Shown here: positions 13,730 to 15,695 of the stretch, one piece after another
Layout: each line of letters opens with the position of its first letter
Position numbering within the stretch: the stretch's first letter is position 1
DNA from: an uncultured Bacilli bacterium
GTDB taxonomy: Bacteria > Bacillota_I > Bacilli_A > RFN20 > CAG-826
Direction: 5' to 3'
NCBI GenBank assembly: GCA_944358755.1
Contig: CALVRY010000019.1
Coordinates: 1-15,695, forward strand
DNA: 15,695 nt
Program-made: the position numbers and the translations under genes
The notes under the pieces: model-generated
What the model saw: the letters and a program-made list of their open reading frames with translations, nothing else
What the model was told of the DNA's origin: nothing
The model's database searches: none

Positions 13730-14826
13730 TATTTTATTGGTTTTCTATAGAAACTTCCGTAGACTTGTTCCATTGGCGTTACGTTAATAAAAACGTGAGG
13801 GTCAGCTTTTTTACAGATTTTAACAACTTTTTTCGCTTCGCTTTTTCTAACAGACATATAGATAACAAACATTGATTTTCCAGTATATCCACCTTTAGCA
13901 TCAAGAATTGTGCATCCATGAGGTATATTTGCTAAAACAACATTTGAAAGATTGTAATTTGCAGTCATGATTTGAAGTTCAACTTTCTTATTTTGAATAT
14001 TTATGGTGTCAACAACAACGGTTACAAGAACCATGTAGAATAAAGTAAATAAGAAAATAACTAAAGCAGTTGGGGCAGCAACTTGTCCCATTTCGTGTTG
14101 TGCAAATACTGGATTAATTGGAATTGTACTTAAAATACTGAAAGTACTAACGATAATTAAATTAAATAAAGCAGACCATTTTCCAACTTGGACACTCTTT
14201 TTTTCACTAATATAATAAGCAATAATATCAGTTCCGCCTGCAGTCGATTCAATATGATAAGCAAGAGCACTTGCAGTCCCTGTACAAAGTCCTCCAAAAA
14301 GAACACGGCTAACAATATCTTGTCCTAAAGAATATGTAACAAGGTTAATAAAATCGTTTGGATCTGAATTTGGCAAAACGATACCAAAAACTGAGGCGAG
14401 TGCAACGTTTATAAGTGAATAAATAGCGAATCTTTTGCCAACTTTAAAGAAAGCGAAGATAAATAAAGGCACATTTATACCAAGATAAAGACACCAATAA
14501 GTAATATCGAGCAATGTATTATTTGTTAAATATGATCCACCACAAATTTTAATAATTGATAAGACAACTTGGCTGAGACCACTGGCGCCACAACTCGCTA
14601 AAGTTTTGATGTTTAATCCTTCAACCATTTCAAATGAAGTTGTACCATCAATATTAGCTATCGCCCCATAGTTTGGTTGAATAAAAGCTTTAAATCCAAA
14701 AGCAAAAATAAAACTTGATAAACAAGTGATTATCAAACAATAAATATTGTCCAGCACATCTCTTTGTGTTGGATGATCGAACATATAATCAATAATTTTT
14801 TTCTTAAATTTCTTTAAATAATACAT
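13729..14826 (-). CDS. YitT-family membrane protein with C-terminal DUF2179 domain
   Basis: A 365-residue protein with several membrane helices and the YitT family hallmarks: FGGLCTGTASALAYHIESTA followed by GGTDIIAYYISEK in the helix-loop region (177-209), and a C-terminal soluble DUF2179 domain from about 283. The latter shows HGCTILDAKGGYTGK (303-317) and DPHVFINVTPMEQVYG (342-357), the pattern of the small alpha-beta domain in YitT, YqfU and YebE-type proteins. It is longer than the typical 280-290 residues because of an N-terminal extension and a longer first loop (51-78). The physiological role of the family is unsettled. A promoter-like TTGTTT (14862-14857), 17-nt gap and TAAGAT (14839-14834) precede it; TAAGAT ends seven bases before ATG and there is no Shine-Dalgarno. 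Confidence 0.9.
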   Translation of the reverse strand: MYYLKKFKKKIIDYMFDHPTQRDVLDNIYCLIITCLSSFIFAFGFKAFIQPNYGAIANIDGTTSFEMVEGLNIKTLASCGASGLSQVVLSIIKICGGSYLTNNTLLDITYWCLYLGINVPLFIFAFFKVGKRFAIYSLINVALASVFGIVLPNSDPNDFINLVTYSLGQDIVSRVLFGGLCTGTASALAYHIESTAGGTDIIAYYISEKKSVQVGKWSALFNLIIVSTFSILSTIPINPVFAQHEMGQVAAPTALVIFLFTLFYMVLVTVVVDTINIQNKKVELQIMTANYNLSNVVLANIPHGCTILDAKGGYTGKSMFVIYMSVRKSEAKKVVKICKKADPHVFINVTPMEQVYGSFYRKPIK

Positions 14827-14833
14827 ATGAATA

Positions 14834-14862
14834 ATCTTAATAATTCATACTCTAAAAAACAA
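14834..14862 (-). promoter_or_regulatory. Possible promoter of the YitT-family/lipoprotein unit
   Basis: TTGTTT (14862-14857) and TAAGAT (14839-14834) on the minus strand are spaced by 17 nt, with seven bases from the -10 to ATG 14826. Both hexamers are imperfect, so confidence is limited. Confidence 0.4.
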
Positions 14863-14884
14863 GATAATATTTGGTTTTTTATTC

Positions 14885-15020
14885 ATTTTTTTACATTATT
14901 AAAAATAGCTATTTTTTCAAAAAAGTATGCAAAAATTGAATATTTTCTGGAAATTTTAAAATTTTTCTGGACTTTTTTGAAAATTTCCTAGATTTTTTTA
15001 AAAAAGTATAGTTTTTTTTC
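14885..15020. repeat. AT-rich intergenic element with several palindromes
   Basis: The 372-bp gap 14827-15198 holds no supported gene. It contains the perfect palindrome AAAAATAGCTATTTTT (14901-14916), AAATTTTAAAATTT (14951-14964) flanked by two TTTTCTGGA-type direct repeats, and a TTTCCTAGATTTTTTT...AAAAAAGTATAG stretch. The composition and motifs (TTCCTAG, AAAAAGTA) match the gaps at 6053-6158 and 8795-8862. Confidence 0.5.
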
Positions 15021-15121
15021 GAATGCTCATTTTACCAAAATTATGAAAATGTAAAAATGAGGAGAGTTACAAAGTTAAGATAGCAGAATTTGAACGATTG
15101 AAATCGCAAAACATTTTTCTT

Positions 15122-15166
15122 AACAATAATTTTATTATTGTTTAGAATTTATTTTAGTGATATGCT
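15122..15166 (+). promoter_or_regulatory. Promoter with overlapping palindrome upstream of the 15199 gene
   Basis: TTGTTT (15138-15143), a 17-nt spacer and an extended -10 (TGA-TATGCT, hexamer 15161-15166) lie 32 bases before ATG 15199. A perfect 9-bp inverted repeat, AACAATAAT (15122-15130) and ATTATTGTT (15134-15142) with a 3-nt centre, covers the -35 and could be an operator. It lacks a T run and so is a poor terminator. Confidence 0.55.
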
Positions 15167-15198
15167 TTTAGTTGCTTATTTTAGATGAGGTATTTTAA

Positions 15199-15695
15199 AT
15201 GGCAAAGTTTTTCAAGATTATCGGAACACCTTTTATAAAAATCTGGACATGGATTAAAGAAACAGCCTGGGTACAACCACTTCTTATTGTTGGTATTATT
15301 TTTGCAATCATTTTCTCAATTCCATCCATCACATCATGGGTTCAAAGTTGGAACTTCGGAAGTGATACCTACACATTTTTAAAGAACAGACAATTATCTC
15401 TTGAAGGTATTACTGGAGAAGACAACAATGGTCAAGCATATGATTTTTTTGTTGCATTCAATAAAGCTCAAAATGAATGGGCAACTGATAAAAATGCAGC
15501 TAAAAACACAATGAAGCAATACACCAATGAAGCTGACAAATTAATTGTTTATTTTGTTAACGAAGATGAAACAGGTCAACAAGCAAACGAAGCAACTAAT
15601 TATTTAGTCAACGAAAACTGGTCATCAGTTGGTGAAAATGTTAGTGCATTCCAATATCAAACAATTTTCGCCGACCAAACAATCGAAACAGATGA
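15199..15695 (+). CDS. Single-pass membrane protein of unknown function, C-terminus beyond window
   Basis: 165 complete codons are visible, starting MAKFFKIIGTPFIKIW. One membrane helix at about 26-45 (QPLLIVGIIFAIIFSIPSIT) follows a basic N-terminus without a cleavage site, so the protein is probably anchored with its large remainder outside the cell. The outside part is hydrophilic, rich in Asn, Gln, Glu and Ala, with no recognised motif in the visible portion. The ATG is supported by GATGAGGT (15184-15191) about 8 nt upstream and by the promoter at 15138-15166. The frame is open to the window end. Confidence 0.85.
   Translation, partial: MAKFFKIIGTPFIKIWTWIKETAWVQPLLIVGIIFAIIFSIPSITSWVQSWNFGSDTYTFLKNRQLSLEGITGEDNNGQAYDFFVAFNKAQNEWATDKNAAKNTMKQYTNEADKLIVYFVNEDETGQQANEATNYLVNENWSSVGENVSAFQYQTIFADQTIETD

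Noticed and set aside
15045..15143. Short open frame reading like a gene fragment before the 15199 gene
   Set aside because: No usable start codon apart from a late TTG, and it runs through the promoter palindrome.

Overview
The window is AT-rich, low-GC Firmicutes-like DNA. TGA is a genuine stop here (it ends whiA at 10312-10314, the XRE regulator at 10101-10103 and the thioredoxin-like lipoprotein at 13244-13246), so this is not the Mycoplasma/Spiroplasma code. The gene set (WhiA, YitT-family protein, methylglyoxal synthase, single-chain serine dehydratase, CadA/ZntA-type ATPase with SmtB/CadC-type repressor, TnpB) suggests a small-genome Bacilli, Erysipelotrichales, RF39 or Acholeplasma-like bacterium. 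That placement is inference; no rRNA or other phylogenetic marker was examined.

Layout, left to right. (1) 1-938, minus strand: the start of a probable DUF4011-type giant helicase, cut by the window edge, and mgsA with a clear terminator. (2) 939-3180, an accessory patch: a tRNA-Thr(GGU)-like gene with its own terminator, a degenerate inverted tRNA-like copy, a lone tnpB with complete catalytic motifs, and a 164-bp unit tandemly repeated about 2.4 times immediately upstream of tnpB. (3) 3222-6059, minus strand: malQ and rimO with directly abutting stop and start codons, driven by a promoter that predicts a nearly leaderless malQ mRNA. (4) 6060-8790, plus strand: a compact metal-efflux operon (ArsR-family Zn/Cd sensor, free-standing HMA metallochaperone-like protein, P1B-2 ATPase), with an 18-bp perfect palindrome exactly filling the gap between -35 and -10. 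(5) 8893-11283, minus strand: overlapping whiA, XRE regulator and sdaA. (6) 11376-13269, plus strand: two overlapping genes for unassigned multi-pass membrane proteins. (7) 13244-14826, minus strand: a YitT-family membrane protein coupled to a thioredoxin-fold lipoprotein whose 3' end overlaps the convergent membrane-protein gene. (8) 15199 to the window end: the start of a single-pass membrane protein of unknown function.

The metal operon is the clearest functional unit: the sensor represses its own promoter, and metal would release it so that the HMA protein and ATPase can bind and export Zn/Cd/Pb. MgsA, MalQ and SdaA are ordinary carbon and amino-acid metabolism. The most unusual parts are the tnpB neighbourhood (repeats with a structure-preserving hairpin, opposed tRNA-like sequences), several transcription-unit-leading genes with no Shine-Dalgarno and a -10 box only 6-8 nt before the ATG, and related AT-rich inverted-repeat elements in three intergenic gaps.
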